Shown here piece after piece: positions 1-8,304 of a DNA stretch of 64,000 nucleotides; positions within the stretch are counted from its first letter, which is position 1, and every line of letters starts with the position of its first letter. The stretch lies in assembly GCA_018970865.1 (NCBI GenBank), contig JAGWVN010000006.1, positions 1 to 64,000 on the forward strand. Reading direction: 5' to 3'. The DNA comes from Betaproteobacteria bacterium. Its GTDB lineage: Bacteria; Pseudomonadota; Gammaproteobacteria; Burkholderiales; Burkholderiaceae_E. The position numbers and the translations under genes were made by a program. Below the pieces are notes generated by a model. The model made no database searches, was not told where the DNA came from, and worked only from the letters and a program-made list of their open reading frames with translations.

Positions 1-399
1 GCCACGCTGTTCACCGGCGATCACCTGATGGGCGCCTCCACGGTGGTGATCGGCCCGCCCGATGGCGACATGAGTGCCTACCTGGCCTCGCTGCGCGCCC
101 TGGTGCCGCTCGCGCTCGACTGGCTGGCACCGGGCCACGGCTTTCTGATGGCCGAGCCGCGCCGGGTGATCGAAGGCGTGATCCGCCACCGGCTGGCGCG
201 CGAGGCCAAGGTGATGCAGGCCCTGACCGAGCTCGGTCCGGCCACCGCCGCCAGCCTGCTCGCCCGGGTCTACGACGATGTGCGCCCCGCGCTGCATCCG
301 GTGGCGCTGCGCTCGCTCACGGCGCATCTGATCAAGCTGCGCCGTGACGGCCGCGCGGCGCTCGAGGGCGAAGACTGGCGTGCGCTGGATGCAGCCTGA
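1..399 (+). CDS. MBL-fold hydrolase, C-terminal part (cut at window start)
   Basis: The reading frame is open from base 1, so the gene begins before the window. The visible 132 residues open with FTGDHLMG, matching the segment of metallo-beta-lactamase-fold hydrolases that carries a metal-binding Asp and His. A PGHG motif follows about 45 residues later, another metal-ligand motif of the fold. The last ~70 residues (VIRHRLAREAKVM onward) look like the winged-helix tail of the LACTB2-like / RNase Z-like hydrolase group. The N-terminal HxHxDH motif would lie outside the window. The substrate cannot be named; such proteins are usually annotated as thioesterase- or glyoxalase-like hydrolases. The gene is followed by a 136-bp gap and the TRAP receptor gene. 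Confidence 0.8.
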   Translation, partial: ATLFTGDHLMGASTVVIGPPDGDMSAYLASLRALVPLALDWLAPGHGFLMAEPRRVIEGVIRHRLAREAKVMQALTELGPATAASLLARVYDDVRPALHPVALRSLTAHLIKLRRDGRAALEGEDWRALDAA

Positions 400-437
400 A
401 ACCGCCGGCATCTTCCAGTTTCCGTAACCGCATGACC

Positions 438-455
438 ATGCCCCGGCCGGGGCAT
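438..455. repeat. 18-bp perfect GC-rich palindrome
   Basis: ATGCCCCGGCCGGGGCAT reads the same on both strands. It lies 39 bp after the hydrolase stop codon and 80 bp before the TRAP receptor gene. No T-run follows, so it could be a factor-assisted terminator hairpin or a protein-binding site; the sequence does not decide. Confidence 0.4.
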
Positions 456-535
456 TGGCCTGCGCCCGACAGTCGAGCAATACTCTTGGCGGCAGGACGG
501 GCCGTCACGACCGTCTGACAACAACAGGAGACCTC

Positions 536-1552
536 ATGAAAACATCCCTCAGGAAGTTCCTCACGGCCGCCGGCTTCTCGCTGCTGGCCGCTGGCATCAG
601 CACCCCGGCTTCGGCGCAGGAGGTCTGGAAACTCGGCACGGCCGCCATGCAAGGCACCGTGCTCTACGACATCGTCATGAAGTTCATCAACGACTTCAAC
701 GCAGCGGCGGGCGGTGAACTCAAGCTTGAATACCAGCATGTCGGCAACGAGCAGGAAATGCACCAGCAGGTGGTGCGCGGCCGCCTGCAGGCCGGCGCCT
801 CGTCGTTTGCTGGCGGCGCCATCACCGTGCCCGAAGGCGCGGTCTTCAACGCCCCCTACATCTGGAAGAACGACGAGGAGCGCGCCTGGGTCACCGACAA
901 CCACGGTACGCCGGTGATGAAGAAGCTCTACGCCGAGAAGGGCCTGGAGCTGATCTATGTGGCCGATGTGGGCTGGAACGACATGGTCTGCAAGACCGCC
1001 TGTCTGACCCCGGAGAGCATCAAGGGCCAGAAGATGCGGGTCTCGCCCTCGCCGGCCTCGCGCATCGTGTTCAAGCAGCTTGGCGCCAATGGCGTGCAGA
1101 TGCCGCTCACCGAACTCTGGCCCGGCCTGCAGAGCGGCCTGGTGGTGGGCGCAGACCTGCCCTTCCTGTTCTATGTCACCACGCCGGCGGCGCAGAGCGC
1201 GCCGCACTACGTGATGACCCGGCACTACCACCACCCCTCCACCTTCATCGTCAACAAGGCCCTCTTCGATGGCCTGAAGCCGGCCCTGCGCGAGAAGATG
1301 CTCAAGGCCCTCCCCGACCTCGCCTGGGCCCGCAAGCAGGTGGCCGACACCGAGAAGCCCAAGATGAAGGAATTCGTCGCCAAGGGCGGTTTCGTGCATG
1401 AGCTCACGGCCGAGCAGCGCGAGGCCTGGGCCAAGGTCATCCGCCCGGGTCAGGCCGAACTGGTGGGCGCGATCGGCGGCAAGGCGCAGACCGTCTATGA
1501 CGCCCTCATGGAAGGCAAGAAGGTCTGGGCTGCCAAGTACGAGAAGAAGTGA
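536..1552 (+). CDS. TRAP transporter substrate-binding protein, DctP family
   Basis: A 338-residue periplasmic receptor. Residues 1-28 form a Sec signal peptide (basic start, hydrophobic core, ASAQE cleavage region). The mature part has the DctP fold signatures: a VRGRLQAG stretch, a KGQKMRV-type segment with an arginine that usually contacts the ligand carboxylate, and PLTELWPGLQSG, the usual region deciding the binding pocket. The ATG at 536 was chosen because AACAGGAG lies just upstream and the signal peptide starts there; an in-frame ATG at 455 would add non-signal sequence. No DctQ or DctM membrane gene is adjacent, so the receptor must work with membrane subunits encoded elsewhere. The ligand is probably a carboxylic acid but is not identifiable. 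Confidence 0.88.
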   Translation: MKTSLRKFLTAAGFSLLAAGISTPASAQEVWKLGTAAMQGTVLYDIVMKFINDFNAAAGGELKLEYQHVGNEQEMHQQVVRGRLQAGASSFAGGAITVPEGAVFNAPYIWKNDEERAWVTDNHGTPVMKKLYAEKGLELIYVADVGWNDMVCKTACLTPESIKGQKMRVSPSPASRIVFKQLGANGVQMPLTELWPGLQSGLVVGADLPFLFYVTTPAAQSAPHYVMTRHYHHPSTFIVNKALFDGLKPALREKMLKALPDLAWARKQVADTEKPKMKEFVAKGGFVHELTAEQREAWAKVIRPGQAELVGAIGGKAQTVYDALMEGKKVWAAKYEKK

Positions 1553-1641
1553 TCGACGGTGTGTCGCACGGCCGCGCGAGCGTCGGCCCTGCGGCCGCCT
1601 GATCTGCGGGGCGGCGCTGCCTGAGCGGCGGCGGCGCCCGA

Positions 1642-2820
1642 TCAGCGGGGCGGCGCCGCCGCTACCCGCGGCAGGCCGAAGGCCAGCCAGGCCCCGAGCA
1701 CATTGCCCGCCGCCGCGATCATCACCGCCGCGCCGTAGCCCTGGGTGCGGTCGTAGATCCAGCCCGCCAGCACCGGCAGGCTGATCGCGGCGATGCACCA
1801 GGCGATGTAGAGCTGGCCGGCCACCCGCCCGAACGCATTGCGGCTCCAGTAGCGCGCGATCGCCCCGGCGGTGATGCCCGAGATGAACCCGTAGCCCATG
1901 CCGATCATCACCAGGCTGGGCACCGCCATGAGCGGCCCCGGCCAGACGCTGAGCACCACGGCGCCGGTGAGCGAGAACAGATGCGCGCCCGCCGCCACAT
2001 GCGGCACTGCGAAACGGTCGATCAGCCAGCCACCGCCGATGCGCGCACTGGCGATGAAGCCCGTGATCACCGAGGTGGCGCCCAGCGCCATGGCGGTCTG
2101 GCCGCCGTAGGCCTGGATGATGCCCGCGGCCTGGCTCATCACCGTGAGCCCCGCCGCCGCCGCCAGGAAGAACACCGCGAAGAGGCGGAAGAACAGCGGC
2201 CAGCGCGGGTCGACCGGCCCGGACGCGTGCGGCGCGTCGTCCTGCATGCGGATGTCGGCCACGCCCAGCAGCAGGGCGGTGAGCAGGCAGCACAGCAGCA
2301 CCGCCAGCGCGAGGCCGTACAGCGTGGGCCGCAGGCCCCAGGTCTGGATCGCCCAGCCGAAGAGGGGCGCGCCGATCATCGCGCCCAGCGGATAAAGCCC
2401 GATCACATAGCCGTTGACCAGGCCGGTGTGCGAGCGGACGGTCTGGTTCACGCCCTGCTGCACGAGGATGAAGCCCACCCCGCCCCCGATGCCGAAGAGC
2501 AGCCCGTAGCCGATCACCAGTTCGAGAAAGCCGCTGGCGCCCGCGGTGAGCGCCAGCCCCAGGCCGCTGAGGATGCCGCCACCCACGGTGAGCGGCACCG
2601 GGCGCACCCGCCGGTACAGCCAGGGCCCCAGGTTCATGCCCAGGGTGAGGCTGCAGGCGGCCAGGCCGAAGATGAAGGTCATCTGCGCCCGGCTGATGCC
2701 GAGCATCGTCTCCATCGGCTTCAGGAACACGCTGAAGGCATAGATGGTGCCGAAGGGCAGGTTCATCGCCGTGGCCGCGGCGATGGCCGCGGCCGGGCGA
2801 AACCGGGGCGAAAGACTCAT
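1642..2820 (-). CDS. MFS transporter, oxalate/formate antiporter (OFA)-like
   Basis: A 392-residue integral membrane protein with about twelve hydrophobic segments. The N-terminus (NLPFGTIYAFSVF followed by FIFGLAACSLTLG) is characteristic of OFA-family major facilitator carriers, which move small monocarboxylates and related anions. Glycine-rich helices such as LLFGIGGGVGFILVQQGVN also fit the family. It is the last gene of a minus-strand run, 31 bp after the Bug receptor and behind the CoA-transferase and acyl-CoA dehydrogenase, which suggests that it moves a substrate or product of that small pathway. The actual substrate is not shown by the sequence. Confidence 0.85.
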   Translation of the reverse strand: MSLSPRFRPAAAIAAATAMNLPFGTIYAFSVFLKPMETMLGISRAQMTFIFGLAACSLTLGMNLGPWLYRRVRPVPLTVGGGILSGLGLALTAGASGFLELVIGYGLLFGIGGGVGFILVQQGVNQTVRSHTGLVNGYVIGLYPLGAMIGAPLFGWAIQTWGLRPTLYGLALAVLLCCLLTALLLGVADIRMQDDAPHASGPVDPRWPLFFRLFAVFFLAAAAGLTVMSQAAGIIQAYGGQTAMALGATSVITGFIASARIGGGWLIDRFAVPHVAAGAHLFSLTGAVVLSVWPGPLMAVPSLVMIGMGYGFISGITAGAIARYWSRNAFGRVAGQLYIAWCIAAISLPVLAGWIYDRTQGYGAAVMIAAAGNVLGAWLAFGLPRVAAAPPR

Positions 2821-2851
2821 GCCGGCCCCGCCGCCGCGCGCCAGGCCGCGC

Positions 2852-3814
2852 TCATTCCGGCTGGATGCCGGCGTCGCGGATGCTCTTGCCCCAGGCCGCG
2901 TGCTGCTCGACGGTGAAGCGGCGGAAATCCTCGAGCGGCATCGGCGCCGGCTCCAGCCCCAGCGCCATCATCCGCTCGCGAACCGCGGGTGTGGCCAGCA
3001 CCTTGTTGATCGCCGCGTTGAGGGTCTGGACGATGGCCGGGGGCATGCCCGCCGGCCCGATCATGCCGCCCCATACCGTGAAGGTGAAGCCGGGCACGGT
3101 CTCGCCCACCGGAGGCAGGTCGGGCAGCATCGCCGAGCGGGTGTCGGACTGCACGCCGATCAGCTTGAGCTTGCCGGCCTTGATGAAGCTCTGCGCGGCC
3201 GCCCAGTCGACGAACATGAACTCCACCTGCCCCACTGCGATGTCGGTCATCGCCGGCGGCGTGCTCTTGTAGGGCACGGGCTGGGCATCCATGCGGCCGT
3301 ACTTCACGAAGTGCGCGCCGGCCACCTGCCCGGTGGAATTGCCGAAGCCGTAGGAGAACTTGCCGGGGTTGGCCCGCACATGCGCCACCAGCTCCTGCGG
3401 CGTGCGGATCGGCGAGTCGGCCTTGATGGCCAGGGCGAACAGGAAGTAGTTGACCCGCGCGATCGGCGTGAAGTCCTTCAGCGGGTCGTAGCGCAGCTTC
3501 TTGAACAGGTGCGGGTTGGCCGAGTGCGCGGTGTTGGTGGTCATCATCAGCGTGTAGCCGTCGGGCTCGGCCTTGGCCGCGGCCTCGGCCGCGATCTGGC
3601 TGGAGGCGCCGGGCTTGTTGTCGATGACGAAGGGCTGGCCGAGGCTCTTCTGCAGTTCCTCGGCGATCAGCCGGGTGAGGATGTCGGTGCCGCTGCCCAC
3701 GGCGAAGGGCACGATCACGCGGATGGGACGCGAGGGATAGGCCTGCGCCGCGGCGCTGCCGGCCGAAAGCGCCAGCACGCAGGCGGCAAGGGCGGATAGA
3801 AGTCGGACTCTCAT
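2852..3814 (-). CDS. Bug-family (TTT) periplasmic receptor
   Basis: A 320-residue extracytoplasmic receptor of the tripartite tricarboxylate transporter family, greatly expanded in Burkholderiales. A signal peptide spans about residues 1-24 (SAAAQAYPSRP). The mature protein starts with YPSRPIRVIVPFAVGSGTDILTR, the typical Bug opening with its ligand-contacting loop, and later has a YGFGNSTG segment for the second loop. The ATG at 3814 is preceded by AGGAG at a good distance. The gene lies 43 bp downstream of the CoA-transferase and 31 bp upstream of the MFS carrier. No TctA/TctB membrane genes are nearby, which is normal for these orphan receptors. The ligand is probably a carboxylate. Confidence 0.9.
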   Translation of the reverse strand: MRVRLLSALAACVLALSAGSAAAQAYPSRPIRVIVPFAVGSGTDILTRLIAEELQKSLGQPFVIDNKPGASSQIAAEAAAKAEPDGYTLMMTTNTAHSANPHLFKKLRYDPLKDFTPIARVNYFLFALAIKADSPIRTPQELVAHVRANPGKFSYGFGNSTGQVAGAHFVKYGRMDAQPVPYKSTPPAMTDIAVGQVEFMFVDWAAAQSFIKAGKLKLIGVQSDTRSAMLPDLPPVGETVPGFTFTVWGGMIGPAGMPPAIVQTLNAAINKVLATPAVRERMMALGLEPAPMPLEDFRRFTVEQHAAWGKSIRDAGIQPE

Positions 3815-3857
3815 GCGGGTGTCTCCTGGGGGGCGCCTGGGCGTCAGCGCCAGCCCG

Positions 3858-5153
3858 TCATTGTGCGCGATTCCAGCTCGCCGGCTCGGCCAGCGCCCTG
3901 GCCAGCGGCTCGCGCCAGGCCGGCGAGGCGATCGCGATCAGCCGCCGCGCGCGCTCGGCGAGCGTGCAATGGCGCAGGTCGGCCACGCCATGCTCGGTGA
4001 CCACCAGATCGACATCGCTGCGGGTGACGGTGACCGTGCCGCCGGCCAGCGTGGGCACGATGCGGCTGCGTCGCCCGCCCTGCGCGTCGGCGGGCAGCAC
4101 GATCACCGAGCGGCCGCCGGCGCTTCGCCGCGCGGCGCGGGCGAAGTCGTTGGCGCCGCCCACGCCGCCACGCGGCAGGCCGTCGAGCGACTCGGCATTC
4201 ACCTGGCCGCTGAGATCGATCTCGAGCGCGGAGTTGATCGCGAAGAAGCGGTCGATGCCGGCCAGCACCCGCGGTCCGTGGGTGTAGGCGCCGCGCGCCA
4301 GGCGCAGCGCGGGGTTGCGGTGCGCCCAGCGATGCAGCCGCGGCGTGCCGCAGACGATGTTGCTGACCGTGACGCCGGTGTCGATGGACTTGAAGGCATT
4401 GGTGACCGCGCCCGACTCGATCAGGTCCAGGGCGCACTCGCCGAGCAGGCCGGTGTGGATGCCGAGGTCGCGATGGCCGCGCAGGCCGGCGAGCACGGCA
4501 TCGGGCAACGCGCCGATCCCGGTCTGCACCGTGGCGCGCTCCGGCACCAGCGCGGCCACCCAGGTGGCGATGCGCTGTTCGACCTGCCCGAATCGGGCAG
4601 CCGGAATGGCCAGCGGGGCCGCCTGGGCGCGCACCACGGCATCAATGCGCAGCCCCTCGGGCAGGGCCGCGCCATGGGTCCAGGGCGCCTGCGGATTGAG
4701 CTCGGCGATGACCACCCTGGCCCGCGCCGCGGCCGCCGCCGCGTAGTCGTTGCCCAGGCCCAGGCTGGGCGGGCCGCCGGCCTCGCCCGGGGCGAGCTGC
4801 AGCAACACCGCATCGGCGCGCCAGCGGCCGCTCTGGAAGGCGTCGTCGAGTTCGCTGTAGTGCACCGGCAGCACCTCGAGGCAGCCCGCCTGGGCGAGCG
4901 GCACCGTGGCGCCCATCGCGCCGTACGACTCGAAGCGCAGGTGGTCGGCATGCGCCGGCGAGAAGGTGTCGGAAAAGGTGGCGCCCAGGAACACCGACAC
5001 GCCGCCCAGGGCGGCGCGCTGCGCGACCAGCGCACGGGTGAGAGTCAGCGGCTCGGCGCCGGCCTGTGCGCAGACCACCCGGTCGCCGGGCCGCAGAAAG
5101 GCGCCCAGATCGAGCGCGCCCGGCTCGATCGGGTCTGGCAGCGCGACAGCCAA
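3858..5153 (-). CDS. Acetyl-CoA hydrolase / CoA-transferase family protein
   Basis: A 431-residue member of the acetyl-CoA hydrolase / 4-hydroxybutyrate CoA-transferase family, which swaps CoA between acetyl-CoA and a carboxylic acid. Family hallmarks are GIGALPDAVL, FAINSALEIDLSGQVNAE (the region holding the catalytic Glu), a GGVGGANDF glycine loop and VVTEHGVADLR near the C-terminus. The frame opens with a TTG codon at 5153, preceded by TGAGG overlapping the end of the acyl-CoA dehydrogenase gene; no ATG gives a better start. The stop-to-start gap is only 7 bp, so the two genes are probably translated together. The pair would activate and then oxidise a carboxylic acid; the acid itself is unknown. 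Confidence 0.85.
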   Translation of the reverse strand: MAVALPDPIEPGALDLGAFLRPGDRVVCAQAGAEPLTLTRALVAQRAALGGVSVFLGATFSDTFSPAHADHLRFESYGAMGATVPLAQAGCLEVLPVHYSELDDAFQSGRWRADAVLLQLAPGEAGGPPSLGLGNDYAAAAAARARVVIAELNPQAPWTHGAALPEGLRIDAVVRAQAAPLAIPAARFGQVEQRIATWVAALVPERATVQTGIGALPDAVLAGLRGHRDLGIHTGLLGECALDLIESGAVTNAFKSIDTGVTVSNIVCGTPRLHRWAHRNPALRLARGAYTHGPRVLAGIDRFFAINSALEIDLSGQVNAESLDGLPRGGVGGANDFARAARRSAGGRSVIVLPADAQGGRRSRIVPTLAGGTVTVTRSDVDLVVTEHGVADLRHCTLAERARRLIAIASPAWREPLARALAEPASWNRAQ

Positions 5154-5160
5154 GCGCGCC

Positions 5161-6327
5161 TCAGTAGGACTTGGGCAGACCGAGCACCCGCTCGGCGATG
5201 AAGCACATCACGAGCTGCGGGCTGACCGGCGCGATGCGCGGGATCATCACCTCGCGCAGATAGCGCTCCACATGGTATTCCCGGGCATAGCCGAAGCCGC
5301 CGTGGGTCATCACCGCCTGCTGGCAGGCGTTGAAGCCGGCCTCCCCGGCCAGGTACTTGGCGGCGTTGGCCGCCGCGCCGCAGGGCAGGTTGTTGTCGTA
5401 CTGCCAGGCGGCCGAGAGGGTCATCAGCCAGGCGGCCTCGAGCTCCATCCAGTTGACCGCCAGCGGATGCTGGATGGCCTGGTTCTGGCCGATCGGGCGG
5501 TTGAACACCACCCGTTCCTTGGCGTATTGCGTGGCGCGGCGCAAGGCGGCGTGGCCCAGGCCGATCGCCTCGGCGGCGATCATCACCCGCTCGGGGTTCA
5601 TGCCGTGCAGGATGTACTCGAAGCCGCGACCCTCCTCGCCGATGCGGTCTTCGACCGGCACCTCGAAGTTCTCGATGAACAGCTCGTTGGAGTCGATCGG
5701 CTTGCGGCCCATCTTGTCGATCTCGCGCGCGGTGATCCGGGTGCGGTCGAAGTCGGTGTAGAACAGGCTCAGGCCCTCGGTGGGGCGCTTGACCTCCTCG
5801 AGCGGCGTGGTGCGGGCAAGCAGCAGCATCTTGTCGGCCACCTGCGCGGTGGAGATCCACACCTTGTGGCCGTTGACCACATATCGGTCGCCCTTGCGCA
5901 CCGCGCGGGTCTTGAGCTGCGTGGTATTCAGGCCGGTGTTCGGTTCGGTGACCGCGAAGCAGGCCTTCTGCCGGCCCTGCACCATCGGCGGCAGCATGCG
6001 CAGCTTCTGCTCGTGGGTGCCGAAGACCACCACCGGGTTCAGGCCGAAGATGTTGATGTGCACCGCCGAGGCGCCCGACATGCCGGCGCCCGACTCGCTG
6101 ATGGCGCGCGCCACCAGGCAGGCCTCGACCACGCCCAGGCCCGAGCCGCCGTACTCCTCGGGGGTGCACACGCCCAGCCAGCCGGCCTCGGCCAGCGCGT
6201 GATAGAGCTCGTGCGGGAAGCCGCCTTCCTGGTCCTTGCGCGACCAGTAGTTGTCATCGAAGCGCTCGCAGATGCGCGCGACCGACTCGCGGATGCTTTC
6301 CTGTTCCTGGGTGAGGGCGAAATCCAT
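5161..6327 (-). CDS. Acyl-CoA dehydrogenase
   Basis: A 388-residue FAD flavoprotein oxidising an acyl-CoA to the 2-enoyl-CoA. CFAVTEPNTGLNTTQL (about residues 123-138) and GHKVWIS (153-159) are the FAD-binding signatures. The C-terminal position that carries the catalytic Glu in medium- and short-chain enzymes is a proline here (RIAPVSP). A Glu at residue 246 in GMNPERV aligns with the alternative base of isovaleryl-CoA and long-chain dehydrogenases, so the enzyme is probably active on a branched or unusual acyl-CoA. The ATG at 6327 starts MDFALTQEQ, the usual family start; a longer frame to 6486 is arginine-rich non-family sequence. It is first of the four-gene minus-strand run with the CoA-transferase, Bug receptor and MFS carrier. 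Confidence 0.9.
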   Translation of the reverse strand: MDFALTQEQESIRESVARICERFDDNYWSRKDQEGGFPHELYHALAEAGWLGVCTPEEYGGSGLGVVEACLVARAISESGAGMSGASAVHINIFGLNPVVVFGTHEQKLRMLPPMVQGRQKACFAVTEPNTGLNTTQLKTRAVRKGDRYVVNGHKVWISTAQVADKMLLLARTTPLEEVKRPTEGLSLFYTDFDRTRITAREIDKMGRKPIDSNELFIENFEVPVEDRIGEEGRGFEYILHGMNPERVMIAAEAIGLGHAALRRATQYAKERVVFNRPIGQNQAIQHPLAVNWMELEAAWLMTLSAAWQYDNNLPCGAAANAAKYLAGEAGFNACQQAVMTHGGFGYAREYHVERYLREVMIPRIAPVSPQLVMCFIAERVLGLPKSY

Positions 6328-6589
6328 GGCAGCGGGGTTCTCTTCGAAAGGGGGCACGGGCGGATGCCCGAGCCGGAATTGTCGACGCCGCCCGCCGCGC
6401 CGGCCACGGGGAGCGGCGGGATTCGAGACGGGCGGGCGGGGATGACGCGACGAGCCGCGGCGCCGGCGGCGCGCCGGGCCGGTCATCGCGCCTCAAGGGC
6501 GGGAAAGCCCCGCATTGGCCTCGGAAGAGCCCCGAGAGTACCCTTGCCGCCGATCCCGCGCGAGGGCGCGACGCTGACCGGAGACCCCG
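6328..6589. other. Divergent intergenic region, acyl-CoA dehydrogenase / methionine synthase
   Basis: A 262-bp gap between two divergent starts. It must hold promoters in both directions, but I see no clear -35/-10 pair, riboswitch fold or strong palindrome. GACCGGAG just before 6590 serves as the ribosome binding site of the methionine synthase. Frames running through the gap have arginine/proline-rich composition and look non-coding. Confidence 0.5.
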
Positions 6590-7612
6590 ATGTTCGAACC
6601 CACCCTGGCAGGCAGCCTGCCCAAACCCGGCTGGCTCGCCGAGACGCACAAGCTCTGGCCGCAGTGGCGCAGCCAGGGCGCCGAACTGGCCGCGGCCAAG
6701 GCCGACGCCACGCTGCTGTGGCTCAAGCTGCAGGAAGACGCCGGGCTGGCCACGGTGGGCGATGGCGAGCAGTCGCGCCAGCACTTCGTGCACGGTTTTC
6801 TCGAGGCGGTGGAGGGCATCGACTTCGCCAACAAGGTGAAGATGGGCATCCGCAACAACCGCTACGACGCGATGGTGCCGCAGGTCACCGGCGCGCTGCG
6901 CCTGAAGGGCCGGGTCCATCAGACCGAGGCCCGGCTCGCGCGGGCCCACACCAGTCGTCGCCTGAAGTTCACCCTGCCCGGCCCCATGACCATCGTCGAC
7001 ACCGTGGCCGACCGCTTCTACGGCGACAAGGTGCGCATGGCCATGGCCTTCGCCGACCTGCTCAACCAGGAGGCCCGCGGCCTGCAGGACGACGGGGTCG
7101 ATGTGATCCAGTTCGACGAACCGGCCTTCAATGTGTTCATGGACGAGGTCACCGACTGGGGCATCGAGGCCCTGCACCGGGCCACCGAGGGCCTGACCTG
7201 CACCACCGCGGTCCACATCTGCTACGGCTACGGCATCCAGGCGAACATCGACTGGAAGGAATCGCTCGGTCAGGAATGGCGCCAGTACGAGAAGATCTTC
7301 CCGGCGCTGGCCGCCAGCCGCATCGATCAGGTCTCGCTAGAATGCGCGGGCTCGAAAGTGCCCATCGAGCTGATGCGCCTGCTCAAGGGCAAGGATGTGC
7401 TGGTCGGCGTGATCGATGTGGCCAGCGACACGGTCGAGACGCCCGAGGAAGTCGCCGAGACCATCGGCCGCGCCCTCCAGCATGTGCCGCGCGAGCGGCT
7501 GTTTCCATGCACCAACTGCGGCATGGCACCCATGGACCCCGAGGTGGCCCGGCGCAAGCTGGCTGCGCTCGGCGAAGGCGCCCGGCTGGCCCGCCAGCGC
7601 TACGGCGGCTGA
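6590..7612 (+). CDS. mesD: Core methionine synthase, MesD-like (MetE C-terminal domain only)
   Basis: A 340-residue protein equal to the catalytic C-terminal half of MetE, without the N-terminal folate-binding half. It opens with the family signature AGSLPKPGWLA and has the zinc and homocysteine residues in place: H and C in VHICYGYG, E in VSLECAG and C in CTNCGMAP. Wording such as DVIQFDEPAFNVFMDEV and GVIDVASDTVETPEEVA matches the MesD group as I remember it. MesD enzymes transfer a methyl group to homocysteine without methyl-folate and are reported to need the partner MesX (DUF1852), which is not in this window. The gene stands alone and its last 13 bp overlap the end of the convergent hydrolase gene. 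Confidence 0.82.
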   Translation: MFEPTLAGSLPKPGWLAETHKLWPQWRSQGAELAAAKADATLLWLKLQEDAGLATVGDGEQSRQHFVHGFLEAVEGIDFANKVKMGIRNNRYDAMVPQVTGALRLKGRVHQTEARLARAHTSRRLKFTLPGPMTIVDTVADRFYGDKVRMAMAFADLLNQEARGLQDDGVDVIQFDEPAFNVFMDEVTDWGIEALHRATEGLTCTTAVHICYGYGIQANIDWKESLGQEWRQYEKIFPALAASRIDQVSLECAGSKVPIELMRLLKGKDVLVGVIDVASDTVETPEEVAETIGRALQHVPRERLFPCTNCGMAPMDPEVARRKLAALGEGARLARQRYGG

Positions 7613-8304
7613 ACCCCGGCGGCCCGGCCGGACGCCTCGGCCGGCGTGGCCTCGAACCAGCGGCCGAACCAGTCGGCCGCCAGCCGACCCACCTGGGCGA
7701 GCGCGCCCGGCTCCGGGAACAGATGGGTGGCCCGCGGCACGATCGACAGGCGCTTCGGGCAGCGCAGTTCGGCCAGGGCCTCGCGGTTGATCGCGAGCAC
7801 GATGTCGTCGTTGCCGCCCACCACCAGCAGCACCGGCGCGCGCACTGCCCGCAACGCGGCGCGATCGGCCAGATCCGGCCGACCGCCACGCGAGACCACC
7901 GCAGTCACCGCCCCGGGCGCCGAGGCGGCCAGGCGCAGGGCCGCGGCCGCGCCGGTGCTGGCGCCGAACAGGCCGAGCGGCAGCCCGGCGGTGCGCGGAT
8001 CGGTGTTCAGCCAGCCGGCCGCCTCGGCCAGGCGCCGGGTGAGCAGATCGATGTCGAATCGGGATTCGTCGCGCTGATCCTCCTGCGCGCTGAGCAGGTC
8101 CACCAGCAGCGTGCCCAGGCCGGCCTCGCGCAGCTGCGCGGCCACCGCCAGATTGCGCGGGGAGTGCCGCGAGGAGCCGCTGCCGTGGGCGAACAGCACC
8201 ACGCCGGCGGGCTGCAGCGGCAGCGCGAGCTCCCCCTCCAGGAACCCGGCCGAGCCGGCGATCCGGACCCGCGCGGTCAGCGCGCCGCGCCGCGGGCCGT
8301 TCAC
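7600..8304 (-). CDS. Alpha/beta hydrolase, dienelactone-hydrolase-like
   Basis: A 234-residue soluble hydrolase. VVLFAHGSGSSRHSPRN near the start is the oxyanion-hole region, and GLFGASTGAAAALR carries the nucleophile elbow (G-A-S-T-G, Ser nucleophile). An Asp in VVGGNDDIV and a His in RATHLFPEPGALAQV complete the likely triad. The chosen GTG at 8304 overlaps the stop of the phosphoribosyltransferase gene (GTGA), so the two are probably translationally coupled; the frame extends further upstream but only as a shadow of that gene. Proteins of these two families occur together and as fusions in other bacteria. The substrate is unknown. The 3' end overlaps the convergent methionine synthase gene by 13 bp. 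Confidence 0.8.
   Translation of the reverse strand: MNGPRRGALTARVRIAGSAGFLEGELALPLQPAGVVLFAHGSGSSRHSPRNLAVAAQLREAGLGTLLVDLLSAQEDQRDESRFDIDLLTRRLAEAAGWLNTDPRTAGLPLGLFGASTGAAAALRLAASAPGAVTAVVSRGGRPDLADRAALRAVRAPVLLVVGGNDDIVLAINREALAELRCPKRLSIVPRATHLFPEPGALAQVGRLAADWFGRWFEATPAEASGRAAGVQPP

Noticed and set aside
1553-1641. Possible intrinsic terminator between the TRAP receptor and the MFS gene
   Set aside because: Several GC-rich half-repeats are present but none forms a clean stem with a T-run, so I did not list one.
5161-6327. Acyl-CoA dehydrogenase as an inactive enzyme because the C-terminal Glu is lost
   Set aside because: Glu246 in GMNPERV aligns with the catalytic base of isovaleryl-type enzymes, so activity is expected.
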